DNA from: Lottia gigantea
Taxonomy: Eukaryota > Mollusca > Gastropoda > Lottiidae
Assembly: GCF_000327385.1 (NCBI RefSeq)
Contig: NW_008708798.1
Coordinates: 23,828-87,827 of the forward strand
DNA length: 64,000 nucleotides
Direction of reading: 5' to 3'
The position numbers and the translations under genes were made by a program. A model generated the notes under the pieces. The model saw only the letters and a list, made by a program, of their open reading frames with translations. It had not been told where the DNA came from and made no database searches. Below, in pieces: positions 1 to 11,312 of the stretch. The first letter of the stretch is position 1. Every line of letters starts with the position of its first letter.

Positions 1-1395
1 CTGTTTTTGCTGACACGTCCAGATAGTCCATGTGAAGATTGGTGCAAAATTTCAGCACTGTAGCTTTGTAAGTTTTCACACAAAAAATTTATTTGTGTTT
101 GAGCACNCTTTTGACTACCAATATGCAGACCAGAAATAGCTAGTTTGAAAAGTTACTGTTTTTTATTTGGTTTCTTGAGTTTTTTGAAGTCCTTGGGGTC
201 CAATTAGTAGGAAAAGAGCAAAACTTGAGCCAAATTGGTGTATTTGGAAAAGTTAGCTATTGGCCATATTTGCCTCTATGACCAATATGCATGAAAACTG
301 TCAGAACTTATTTTCTGTTCTATGGGAGATATTTGAGTTCTGTTTTTGCTGACACGTCCAGATAGTCCATGTGAAGATTGGTGCAAAATTTCAGCACTGT
401 AGCTTTGTAAGTTTTCACACAAAAAATTTATTTGTGTTTGAGCACCTTTTGACTACCAATATGCAGACCAGAAATAGCTAGTTTGAAAAGTTACTGTTTT
501 TTATTTGGTTTCTTGAGTTTTTTGAAGTCCTTGGGGTCCAATTAGTAGGAAAAGAGCAAAACTTGAGCCAAATTGGTGTATTTGGAAAAGTTAGCTATTG
601 GCCATATTTGCCTCTATGACCAATATGCATGAAAACTGTCAGAACTTATTTTCTGTTCTATGGGAGATATTTGAGTTCTGTTTTTGCTGACACGTCCAGA
701 TAGTCCATGTGAAGATTGGTGCAAAATTTCAGCACTGTAGCTTTGTAAGTTTTCACACAAAAAATTTATTTGTGTTTGAGCACCTTTTGACTACCAATAT
801 GCAGACCAGAAATAGCTAGTTTGAAAAGTTACTGTTTTTTATTTGGTTTCTTGAGTTTTTTGAAGTCCTTGGGGTCCAATTAGTAGGAAAAGAGCAAAAC
901 TTGAGCCAAATTGGTGTATTTGGAAAAGTTAGCTATTGGCCATATTTGCCCCTATGACCAATATGCATGAAAACTGTCAGAACTTATTTTCTGTTCTATG
1001 GGAGATATTTGAGTTCTGTTTTTGCTGACACGTCCAGATAGTCCATGTGAAGATTGGTGCAAAATTTCAGCACTGTAGCTTTGTAAGTTTTCACACAAAA
1101 AATTTATTTGTGTTTGAGCACCTTTTGACTACCAATATGCAGACCAGAAATAGCTAGTTTGAAAAGTTACTGTTTTTTATTTGGTTTCTTGAGTTTTTTG
1201 AAGTCCTTGGGGTCCAATTAGTAGGAAAAGAGCAAAACTTGAGCCAAATTGGTGTATTTGGAAAAGTTAGCTATTGGCCATATTTGCCTCTATGACCAAT
1301 ATGCATGAAAACTGTCAGAACTTATTTTCTGTTCTATGGGAGATATTTGAGTTCTGTTTTTGCTGACACGTCCAGATAGTCCATGTGAAGATTGT
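1..1395. repeat. 338-bp satellite array, about four units
   Basis: A tandem array with unit starts visible at 1, 340, 678, 1016 and 1354, giving a period of 338 bp (339 in the first unit because of an extra N at 107). The complete copies are almost identical; the only substitution I noticed is at 951. The array runs off the left edge, so its true length is unknown. Each unit is AT-rich with no long open frame. The 11-mer ACCAATATGCA occurs twice per unit, about 164 bp apart (for example 455 and 619), which may reflect an old internal duplication. Such homogeneity implies recent amplification or gene conversion. Confidence 0.97.
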
Positions 1396-1450
1396 TGTAA
1401 TATTTCAGTAAAATGATTTTTTTGTTTGAGCACTTTTTGACTACCATTGT
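1396..1450. repeat. decayed edge copy of the 338-bp satellite
   Basis: After the fifth unit start at 1354 the sequence matches the satellite for about 40 bp. It then continues as a diverged, internally shortened version: words such as TTTGAGCAC and TTTTTGACTACCA of the unit are recognisable up to about 1445, while the stretch between is deleted. This is the usual look of the boundary unit of a tandem array, which escapes homogenisation. Confidence 0.8.
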
Positions 1451-2774
1451 TTTATTTATTTATAAGTATAATACATGTTGTTTTCTGCGATTAGATAAAA
1501 TAATAATAGGTTATTTCCCTTGAACTATTTATATTATTTTTCCTTGGTGGAAATATAGAATTTAATACATAAGCACTAAATGACAGTTGCTATATAAAAA
1601 AGATAAAATCGAAAAGATACCCTTCTTGTTTTTCGTACAAAACCAATGAATTAAAGAGACTGTATCAAATAATAAGACTAATTGTGTGCTTAGAAATTAA
1701 TGAACATTTATCCTCCCAAACAAATCCTAGAATGAGCTAGCACTGAGGGTTAATTTGGTGGGCGAAAACACTGAGCTTTAGTAATATTGTCTCGACTTTT
1801 TCAGGGAATTTTATGACCTTTTTCAAAATTTATTATTGAATTTACTTTCAATCTGCAATGAAGGTTAAGTTACAGTATGATAATTTGTAGGCGTAATGTC
1901 TTTTTTAAGATTCTTTAAAGGCCCGGATTAGAAACCCAGAATAAGGAGCCAGCTGTGCAGTCCTATGCCGTGATATAGAAACAACTGACAGTCTTTTAAA
2001 GAATTTGATTATAAGCTTTGATTCGGAAATGATTTACCGTTAGGGAGCCAGGTTTTCAGACGAGGTGTGTTCGATTTATCTCGAAATGACATTTGTTTCA
2101 GTTGGAATAATGCCTGTGTATTGAAGGCAGTGCATATTTCCATCGACAGTAAAAATGGGACGTAAAACTCCATTCGATTTCATTCAATTTCGACGGAAAT
2201 GAATTACAGCTCTTTCAACAAATAAATGTATTATACCAATATAAAAATCTAGAGAATCGTTGATGGTTTATGATAGATTATGCTATAGAACAATTCTAGC
2301 CTAAAAAATATTGATTTTAAATTAAATCTAAGAAATTTTTTGTCTAATTCATTTGGATGTTATCTCTTTTATTAGCTTAAATCAATAGCCGACGTACTCT
2401 AGCTATAAGGATATATTATATATTATATTGCGTGATGAGTTCACTTATAACTGATCCTTATACAACATACATTTTTGTCCGTAAACCACAATTTAAAATA
2501 ATCCCACGCATCAATTTATTTTAAGTAATCACGTCTCCAATCATAATCTGTACACCATTTGAACAAATTGTACAGTATACCGAACGATGTAAATGTGTAA
2601 AGTGAACTTCAAAACGGTTTTAGTAGTCAAGTCATTTGATTGGTCAATTACTAAAATTGACCTTAAATTAGATAATCAGATTACCTTATACACTCAAAAT
2701 CGTAATTGTGTCTCATCTAAAAAATTTTGAAACAGAGCTTTGGTTACTTTAGAAGTGTGTATCTGATTATTCAC
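1451..2774. other. no gene recognised
   Basis: AT-rich non-coding DNA. Around 2140-2190 there is a stretch resembling the 3' tail of the local SINE family (GACGTAAA followed by ATTC-rich sequence), but too little remains to call a copy. Confidence 0.5.
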
Positions 2775-3010
2775 GAAATGAAAGCGAGTTTAAAATTCTG
2801 CTTTTCTGCCTTCTTGAAACGAGCAACGGCATGAGATATTATTATACCCCTTTTAGTATTGTCAAGGGATCTTTGGTGTGCACATCTTGTAGATCGCTGG
2901 GTCCCCTTTTAATTGCCCCATCCGAAAACTAATATGTGCGCTCTTCTGACTGCATTACAGATATGTCAAATGGGGTGGAATCCCCTACCTCGGAACCGAG
3001 AAAAGTTAAA
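2775..3010 (-). mobile_element. old SINE copy (core and 3' end)
   Basis: Read on the minus strand, the stretch contains a core beginning TTCGGATGGGGCAATTAAAA, then GGGGACCC, then a TGTGCACACC / AAAGATCCC segment, and a 3' end with GCAGAAAAG followed by a TCATTTC-like tail. The same order occurs in the best-preserved copy at 35551-35895. The tRNA-like head is not clear, so this copy is either truncated or very diverged. A 101-codon open frame across it on the plus strand is a chance shadow. Confidence 0.7.
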
Positions 3011-5609
3011 AGAAATTCCAACAAATCTTCAGAGAAACTACCTTCGAAATGTAGAAATGTTTCACAATGAATTACTAATATCTCAGAGTACAATGATTTT
3101 GTTGGTAATAGCTTGTGACTTAAATGGACTCATAAATGAGCGCAGCTGGCGTCTAGTGGTAAAATATAACATACTCTATGTTCATTACCAACTTTGCAAA
3201 CCCAGCAAACGTCTATAGTCGGGTCGGCAATTGACGTGAGACCAAAAGTATATAAAAAAGTGCAATTCTTTATTACCAAATCCAAGCTAGACAGCTATAC
3301 ATATCTCTGTACTTTTATTACACTCAATCAAATCTACAAACTGACATTCATCATAAACTTGGTATCGTGCAACTTTCAAACCGTAACCACAATTCTCCCT
3401 ATCCTAATTACAGAAGACTTACTGTGATTGCGTCTTAAATAACAGCATTTCCTGTTATCTGAAAGCTTTTTGGAGCTCATTACCACTGTTTCAGGCAACA
3501 CTGTAATTTCTAATGGAACCAATGACCTTGTTCCACGAACCTATCTTAACCTACATATTTAGGAGTAATTCGACTAATGGCTTAACAATTGAAATGGTGG
3601 ATAATTTAGTTGATTGGAAGTAAGAATAAGTTGACTTTTTCGTGTGAAGCATTGGTACTAGAGTAGAACTACAGTATTACAGTAACCATTGAAAACGATT
3701 TATTGGACATTAATTGTGATAATCCGAAAGATTATGAAAGTATCACGAGTCAAGATGAAGATGGAATCTGTTCTTCATTACTTTCCAGATTATCTGGTCT
3801 TAAACTGGTGGAAGGAGAAAACGTTAGAGTGACGTTGATAAATCGTTATCTAATTAAACTTATAGACTCGAGACTGAAGCTTTGATAGAGGGTTGAGACG
3901 TAATAGTCAAGTCACAACTAAGTAGAACCTAACGTAAGTAAGAATAGTTCGTGAGTTTTCTTCATCACGGATAGCTTGGCAGGAAAGATAACATACACCC
4001 ACAACATCAGATTACGATACATATACTAATCAACTTCGAGGTCAAACTTCAAATTAAACACTAAATGTTACTTATACTAAATATAAAATCTGATTCTTTT
4101 AATCGCATTATAACCAACATCGAACTTTTACAGAATACCATTAAAACTACATCCCCATGTAGAAATTATCTGTTTCACTAAAATAAATAATGGCAAGGCT
4201 GAGGGCGGCCACATTTTCATGTGATGATACAGAACTAGACATATTTCAAAAAATATATTTACTTTTAGGTTTGATTGTTATGCGAAAAATATCACGGCAA
4301 GAAGTTCAGTAATTGTTATTACCGCATTACTGCCTGAAACCTAGACGGTATGGCAGCTTGACCACGACCTATATATAAATAGTTAAGTCTTGAAGGTTCT
4401 TTAGATCTAATTTCTCTTATCATAAAATATTTACGAATCAGATCAGATATGAAAGTGAACAGATGAAATGATTTTCAAATCTCACATTTGAGGCTCCTGT
4501 AAAGGCATTTTGAAGTTCGTAGTGGACTTCGTATACGTCCTGTCCGATTGTATCTCAAAACACATTTTCCCTAGACTATAATTTTCTTTGATATAATAAG
4601 GTTAAGCAAACGATCATCTTTCCGAATCAATTTCATATATAAAAAGATAAATAATAAACATCTTTAATGATAAAACAGTAGAATTATCATATTACTTATC
4701 TTTTTGTATATATCATTATCAATTCTTCCTGTTTATGTTAGATTCCTAGTATTTCGTATTACGTTATACCACACTTGGTGATTGAGAAATGAATCGCCGT
4801 TGGAGAAAATGAAATAAAGGTCAATCGGTCAAGGCAGAAGGTTACCAATTTTAAAGGGGAATGCTCATGTTGAATTTTTTACAAGCAGAATGTGAGAGTA
4901 AAAAGAACATGACCTAGGATAATTTGATCAATCGCCGGACTTAGTCAACCCTGGCACACTACGGTGTAGTTGTAATCGGTTGCTCATTTCTTGAGATTCT
5001 GTGACCATTTAGTTTCAGTTGATATAAATTTGGTAAATTTAGAGCGTACCCATAATGTACCACCAAAATACCCCACTGTTTGGAACACTGATGAGTTAAT
5101 CAAAACCATCACAAGAATATAATGCTAAATGACACTTTTATCTTCTATATGAATAGAAACATTTCCCGTTAATTCCCACATCGATCTATATTTTACTTCG
5201 GATAATATCTCAATGATGTTCATCCGCTCTAATTTTAATACAACAAGAAAGGATTTGACATAATCTTACCTTGCAGCTACAGACAGATTATGTTGGTGTT
5301 TCACTTTGTTGTTGTGAAGTTGCACGGATTGAAGTACAGAAAGCTTCGTCAATGTCACGATTAGAATCTGATTAGAAGATATCTAGATGGTTCGTTTGGA
5401 TATGTGGGTCACTGTTACTCAATGATGGTTAATGGGATATTTTCAGAGAAAACACTAACTTCATTTTATTCAAGGGGTGATTGGGAGGAATAGAGTAGGA
5501 AGCTCTTTTGCTTATTTGAACCACTACTTTTTTTACAGAAAATTAATAAAAAAAATATTTTTATACGTTTTGGCATCTACATATATGTCAAAATACACTA
5601 ATTCAATTC
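3011..5609. other. no gene recognised
   Basis: AT-rich. An open frame at about 3665-3885 (plus) has protein-like composition but no convincing pair of splice sites. An imperfect AT-rich hairpin lies at 4636-4712. Nothing else is supported. Confidence 0.45.
4636..4712. repeat. imperfect AT-rich inverted repeat
   Basis: Arms at about 4636-4655 and 4691-4712 (TATATAAAAAGATAA on the left, its near reverse complement on the right) with a loop of about 35 nt. There are mismatches, and the arms are of low complexity, so the pairing may be fortuitous. No flanking duplication was found to suggest a transposon. Confidence 0.4.
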
Positions 5610-5763
5610 AAAATTGGGAGAACCCGGGAGAACCCTCTCAGACGCTCTATGAGGGTCTTGCAACTATGAAGCCTCTACAGAATTTTGTATTCAACCTCCA
5701 CAGTTTTCCCACATTGAGTCACATGGCCACTATTTGTACCCCCAGTCTCGGGCGTCGCCACTG
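5610..5763 (-). mobile_element. short hAT-like non-autonomous element
   Basis: On the minus strand this begins at 5763 with CAGTGGCGACGCC, a terminus like those common in hAT transposons. It continues through GAGACTGGGGG, AGGTTGAATACAAAATTC and a GGGTTCTCCC segment. The same landmarks occur in the same order at 11058-11190 on the plus strand, so the two are copies of one family. The inner end near 5610 is not sharply defined, and no target duplication was identified. It has no coding capacity. Confidence 0.6.
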
Positions 5764-8582
5764 CCAGTAATGGCGTTTTCTAATACCTCTAAATTTTATG
5801 CATGTAACGCTGTTGTGAAACAGACCCTGGAAGAGGATTTTTGTGGGTGTATCCAGTTTCCATCTGTTTTTTTTACGAAATTGTTATACATCTTGCTTCC
5901 ATGAGAGAGCGAACTTCGAAAGAAATTCACTTATCCATGACTCTAAAGAATGCAATAATTGTACAATAGTTTCCTTAGCGAAAAAAGTTTACACATTATG
6001 ACAGACAGGTTATTAAAGGTTCAATTATTAATAATACAAATAACATTAGTGTCTGATTTCATATTGGCTAGACACTGGTTTATATTCACCAGAATATATC
6101 CACAAATCTGGCAGATTAATTGCAACATTAATATAAGTTTCAGACATGCTTTGTCAAACACTAGATGGACGGATATTTGACCGTCTGTCTGGTCGAGTTC
6201 TAATTCGTTAAGCTACAGTAATCTGCTGGGTTAAGTTGATGAAATGTTGGCAACTTCTCTTGATTTTCACTTCCTATAATTTGTTGCATTCTGAAAAGGA
6301 CGAAATGACCATGAAATCAGAGCAATGTCAAGTGTCAACAGAATGACTTCTATTGTGAACTAGTGGCCCATGTAATATAATAATGCCACATTGACACTTA
6401 CACGGATTTTATCCCCTGTAATGCGGAGCAAAGTGCTTCGATCTCTTCGCGCACTGAAAACGCACTGTATAACACAATGCACGAAATTTGCCGCATTGGC
6501 ACACATTAACACTCAATGACATGATACTTGCAGAAATTGGAATCGTTAAATAACTTGCTTATAATAATTAGGCGATTATAGTTTAAATCATGTCTGTAAT
6601 GGACACAGCGACGACTTTTAAAAGTTCCAACAAATGCGGAACAGTATGACGTAAAACGTGGGATTTTTTCATGTCGATGTACTTTTAAATAACATTTATA
6701 ATGAAAATGAACTTTTAATAAAACTTTTAAACCTCAATCTTCTTTTGTTAGAGAACTGGAAATCAGTGACAATAATTTGATGAGTCTATTCCAAGGGTTA
6801 ATGGCATGGAATAAAAAAATAAATTCACAAGTGGAGTTTTCCGAAGAGTCGAAAAGATTTGTAAGAAATGGATCATTAGTTATACTGTAAATCATCATCC
6901 CAAATCAAATCTTATTTCTATAAAACAGACAACATCTGAGCGAACCCGTGACAATTAGAGACGTGCATCAATCCAGAGGAAGATGGAAATGGGGGATAGG
7001 GGAGGGGGGTTGTTTGGGGGTTGGCTATTTCCACAACTGCATGGTAAGTGCAAAATTTGGAACGTTCTTAAAGTTTTTGTTAAACTTTTACCTAGTACAT
7101 GGACCTTCTATGGGACATGAGCATTTTTCCATCTGGCGTGTGCGTCATATCAGAACTACTGGACACTTTTCCCATAGATCCTTAACAATGACTTGGCGGC
7201 AGATTGACATTCCGAATGAACTCCAACTACTGATTATGACTTTAAATTTACTGGCTTGCGATACGACAGAAAGATTAAAAAAAGGAATTCACTTTATTTT
7301 TTTTTTCCAATTACACTCAAGAGACTTTGTGTGATCATCGACCGACTTCTTTTATCCTGAATAGACGTTTCTTTCGGCTTGTTGGAAGAGTTTGTGATAA
7401 TGTGATCAATAGAAGTTATAGAATCAAACTACGGTGACTGTTTAGAATCTTAATGACAGTTAAAGAAACTCGTCCAGCTTTAAATAATTACAAGGTTCCA
7501 ATATTTAGAATTTAAGAGCAACCTAGGGCATATTGTCTAACTCACTTCTCTTATTAGCTTTTGGACGTGGACTATTGTAATGTGGTAATATAACAGTCGA
7601 TCTTCCTTATGAGTAAGCTTACACAGTTTGCTACTTTCGGCTAAATCTTACTGCACTGCTGCAATAATAGTAAGTCAAGATTGGTCAATGAAGTGATGTT
7701 AGTTGGATTTCTTATTTATAAACCTATGCCCAAGAACATTAAGATCTTTAACGTGAAGTTGCACTGCTTTTAATTGCCAATTCATTGCCCGCAATTCTCT
7801 ATGGGGATGTAGCTCGTTTAGCCATCACATGGGTTTATAATCCTTATCTATTTTCTCTTCGAAAAGATAAAAGTTAAAAACAAGTTACCCTATCTGTAAT
7901 CACTTCGATTGAAAAGGTGATGGTAGCTAGTAAAAAACTTGTTGATGTGTTCGTGATCTTCAGAAACAAACTGGTGATCATTGATAATTTGAGACTTGTG
8001 GTAATTTTACACCCGAACATTAAACTACGTAAATTGCTCTTTTATTGCACCTTTCTTAAGTAAAAGAGCAAAAAGTAGAGTTTATTACGCCACATTTTCT
8101 GTGAGAAATTGAAAAACGATTTTGTAGATGTTATATTGCTTCACGAATGTAATTTGTCTTAAAGTCTTTAATCACTGATTGAAAACGACCAATTTTAAAA
8201 GGAAATTTTCTCTTGAGTTGAAGCGGTTATTGCACGGATTTCACACACTGGCGTAATATTTACTACTACTAATATCTGATTAAATCAATTGAATCAAATC
8301 CGTTCGAAAATATAATTTAAGACGTTCTAATATTGGACGACTTTAAGATACTATGTTATTAAAAAGAGATAAGTGCACAAACGAGATTTAAGTAGGTGAG
8401 TTAGAAATTTCAATGAGAAAAAGTTTACTTTTTTTGATCTGGGTTATTGTAAAACCAACACATGTGATTTCTGCATACACCAACGTTTCGAAAATTAAGC
8501 GACAAAAATCACCCAACCAATTGAATATCTAATCTTTGAATTTCGAAACGAATTTTTTTGTACTAAATTGGCCTGAGATGTG
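5764..8582. other. no gene recognised
   Basis: AT-rich apart from a G-rich patch near 6980-7025. A 128-codon open frame (6948-7334) crosses this patch, lacks any recognisable domain and is probably fortuitous. Confidence 0.45.
7730..7830 (-). mobile_element. possible decayed SINE remnant
   Basis: On the minus strand a GGCAATTAAAAG segment is followed by CACGTTAAAGATC, an order similar to the SINE core in this window. The similarity is short, and the head and tail are not recognisable, so this call is weak. Confidence 0.25.
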
Positions 8583-8590
8583 GGTGAAGT

Positions 8591-8774
8591 CAAGGACGTA
8601 GCCAGACTTAATTGTTAAGGTCAAGTAACATATCCTGGGGTGTTGTGTTTAGTGGCAGTAATATAATGGGTCGCTTGTCAGAATTTTTGGGGAGAGGGTG
8701 GGGGCAATCTATATTTTCGGGAGTGCGGCTTGGGTGGGGGTGCATTGTCCCTTGCCCCCTGGAGCTACGGGCTT
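8591..8774. mobile_element. hAT-like MITE with flanking direct repeat
   Basis: The element is bounded by an 11-bp direct repeat GGTGAAGTCAA at 8583-8593 and 8775-8785. Its left end reads CAAGGACGTAGCCAGAC. Its right end, on the minus strand, reads AAGCCCGTAGCTCC, so the two ends share an imperfect inverted CGTAGC terminus resembling CAGTGGCGTAGC hAT ends. The interior is unusually G-rich (GGGGAGAGGGTGGGGG and similar). hAT elements duplicate 8 bp; the longer repeat here could include a few chance bases. It has no transposase, so mobilisation would need a partner. Confidence 0.7.
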
Positions 8775-8785
8775 GGTGAAGTCAA

Positions 8786-9945
8786 AACTCCCTCCCCGAC
8801 AAGTGTACTATAGAGTCTTTTCATACTGAAAAAAAAAATTGCCAAATATTATGTTCAATTGCTTGATTTCATTGCAATCTAGTAGCTAAGTATATGCATA
8901 AGATCGAAAATCCAATAACTGTGTTCGTTCATGATACATATTTAAATAATATACTTATTTGAAATTTAATTGCTATAGATTTAGTAAGTAATTGCAGTCA
9001 CGCGATTATCTCATAAATCACCTAAACATTTTGTTCAACTGTGAGACGAATGAACTTTTTAAGTTTAAGAATGTACTTCGTAAATTAATACACCCCGTTA
9101 TGTGGTTCGATGGATATTTGATGATTATTATTATGTTCGTGTTCAACGACGATTTGTCATTATACCTACTGCGGTTTTAACTAGTCTTAGTGAGAAAATT
9201 GCCCACTCTTAACAAACCTCTCACATTTACTTGAGAAACATACAACTTTGGGTGGATTTTATTATTTCACAATTTCTATAAGCTTTTCAGACTGCTTTTT
9301 TATTAATCGAAGAAAAATGAAAAGAGCTCAAACCCAATGTTACTAAAAGAAGCGTTTGACAACTTCCTACTTTTCAACACCTGAAAAGACAAGTGAAAAG
9401 GGACTAGGCCATGTTTACAAAGGAAAATATTTTTTGGCTAAAACAGCGGCATTACACTTGTGACCTTACTTTTTATATAGTGATATTTCCTTAAAAAGAC
9501 GACCGTATAGAAATTTCAATAGATGTCGTAATACTAAGATGTCGAGTAAATATACAATGCAGATCAAACCGTATATAACATTATTAACTATCGAAAAAGT
9601 ACTTTTTTGTTCTTCTTTGGGCTAATGAACAAGATGAAACTTAAAACAGATGTGAACAATGGCATAATGGTAAATGTTTGACGGACTAACAGTATGTTTC
9701 CCTTTAAATAAGTTGCTGTTGAAAGGAAATTAAAAATATAAGTCAATGTTTACGTTCTGTTCAATCAAAACTAAAATCATACTCGTTCTTTTTTATTTGG
9801 TACCTTTATTTTCTGAAGAAATATTTGAGAAATGTACCGAACTGAAGTAACAAGCCTTATATCAACACTATACCAATATATCTGATTCTTGAGTCTATGA
9901 GTCGCAATCTCTTTCATTGATGGAGATAACTATGTCACGTAATGA
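8786..9945. other. no gene recognised
   Basis: AT-rich with many short homopolymer runs. No coding, RNA or repeat signal was seen. Confidence 0.5.
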
Positions 9946-10031
9946 ATTTGGCGCGGTTAAGCTTGTACGGAAGGAGGGGATTTGTAGCTTCAACCCGACC
10001 CCACCAGCTAATGTTTTTTGAAACGCCACTG
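9946..10031 (-). mobile_element. hAT-like element fragment
   Basis: The minus strand starts at 10031 with CAGTGGCGTTTC and continues into GCTGGTGGGG and CCCCTCCTTCCG, a GC-rich body like the other short hAT-like elements in this window. A possible degenerate opposite end lies near 9946 (TTTGGCGCGGTT). The element is under 100 bp and non-coding. Confidence 0.5.
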
Positions 10032-11057
10032 CTGTGAGGGCCAACTTTGTAATAATACAAGTTCTTCAACTTCGAAGTTTTTCAACACGAATTATCTTGG
10101 ACTCCTTTCTTTTTGAAGCCGTGACAGATCTTTTTATTGCTGAGAATGTTAATATTCATAAATTTATAACTTTGTCAACAAAAAACACTTTTTGACAATC
10201 TTTCTTCATTTTTATATCTTTCTTCTAGATGGTGATGATATAGCCAAAGTGTTCCCAATCTAGCCTGTGAATCTTACTGTATGGCAACTTTCAAAGGTAA
10301 ACAGTTTTTCTTATTAGTTGTTCAAATCTAATAAAACTCTCAACAGTTTTCAAAAATTCAGTAAAGGAGTCATATAAAGTATACGGAAGAGCATTGTCAA
10401 TTCTTGACCATGCAAGAATTCCTAAGCTCACATATAGGAAAAAATCTTCTGTTGAACAGAGCATTTGGTTTGTTGATATTTAATTAACCAAGAACATGTG
10501 GTGTATAACAGTTTTGTCAGATCAGGAAACACCAAAAAAATAAAAATCCAGATTTGCATTTTTAGATTGATATTTAGTTTACTCATTCCTTTGAGCAGTA
10601 GAAAATCTGTCTTGATCCTACCAGTATTTCTTCATTGTTAAACATGGTTAAATTTAACTACCTTTCCTATAAATGTATCTTGTGCGAGCCTATATTCCGT
10701 ATATTCAAACTGGTATTTTACAGACATTTTAGTTTAAAATTATTCATTGGTTTTCGTCGATAAGCTCTCAGGTGACAATACTGACAGTTTTCTCATTTCA
10801 ATAAACAGATATGGTAACTCACTGTCTCGACACTGCTAATTCATTTCACATCATATATTACATACTTGCATAGAATTTTTATATATAATTTAATATGACC
10901 CCGTAATAATCTATTACCATCTAACTACACACTCAATAAATTGGCTTTTTGTTTCCATTTTGTGCCATGTGTAGGCAACCTGATTTTCAAGGAATACAAA
11001 TTGCCAAAAGCATCTGGTCGAGTCTTTCCAACCGCTAAATTTAGTCAACGTGAAACG
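10032..11057. other. no gene recognised
   Basis: AT-rich non-coding DNA, with nothing that can be supported as a feature. Confidence 0.5.
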
Positions 11058-11190
11058 CAGTGCTGGCACTAGTTTCCAGAGACTGGAGGTGGGGAGGAGG
11101 TGGGAGTTAAAATAGGGGGCAGAATAAGGTCAAGGTTGAGATTCAAAATTCGTAGGCTATGTGGAAGCGCTCTGGCAGGGTTATCCCAAA
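11058..11190 (+). mobile_element. second copy of the short hAT-like family
   Basis: Begins with CAGTG at 11058 and then carries AGAGACTGGAGGTGGGG, AGGTTGAGATTCAAAATTC and a GCGCTCTGGCAGGGTTATCC segment. These align in order with the minus-strand copy at 5610-5763. The first 20 bp have diverged, and the distal end is uncertain; sequence up to the poly-G run at 11299 could belong to it. Confidence 0.55.
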
Positions 11191-11298
11191 AAACAGGTGC
11201 ATGCTGACACATACATTTTAAGGGGAAAACATATACAAAATTGTGTTTAGAAATCAAATGGAGGGTTTATTGGAGGTAGAAAACATTTCTTTAAGGGT

Positions 11299-11312
11299 GG
11301 GGGGGGGGGGGG
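11299..11312. repeat. 14-nt poly-G tract
   Basis: An uninterrupted run of 14 G preceded by GGGT. Its length is likely to vary between alleles and to be error-prone in sequencing. Confidence 0.9.

Noticed and set aside
3665-3885. Open frame containing ENDLLDINCDNPKDYESITS, possible exon after the AG near 3681
   Set aside because: The acceptor tract is weak, no clear donor exists, and the frame ends at a plain stop without homology I recognise.
4636-4712. Hairpin considered as a microRNA precursor
   Set aside because: The arms are almost pure A/T simple sequence with mismatches, and there is no other support.
6948-7334. 128-codon plus-strand open frame
   Set aside because: Starts from GTG, crosses a G-rich patch and a poly-T run, and shows no domain or splice structure.
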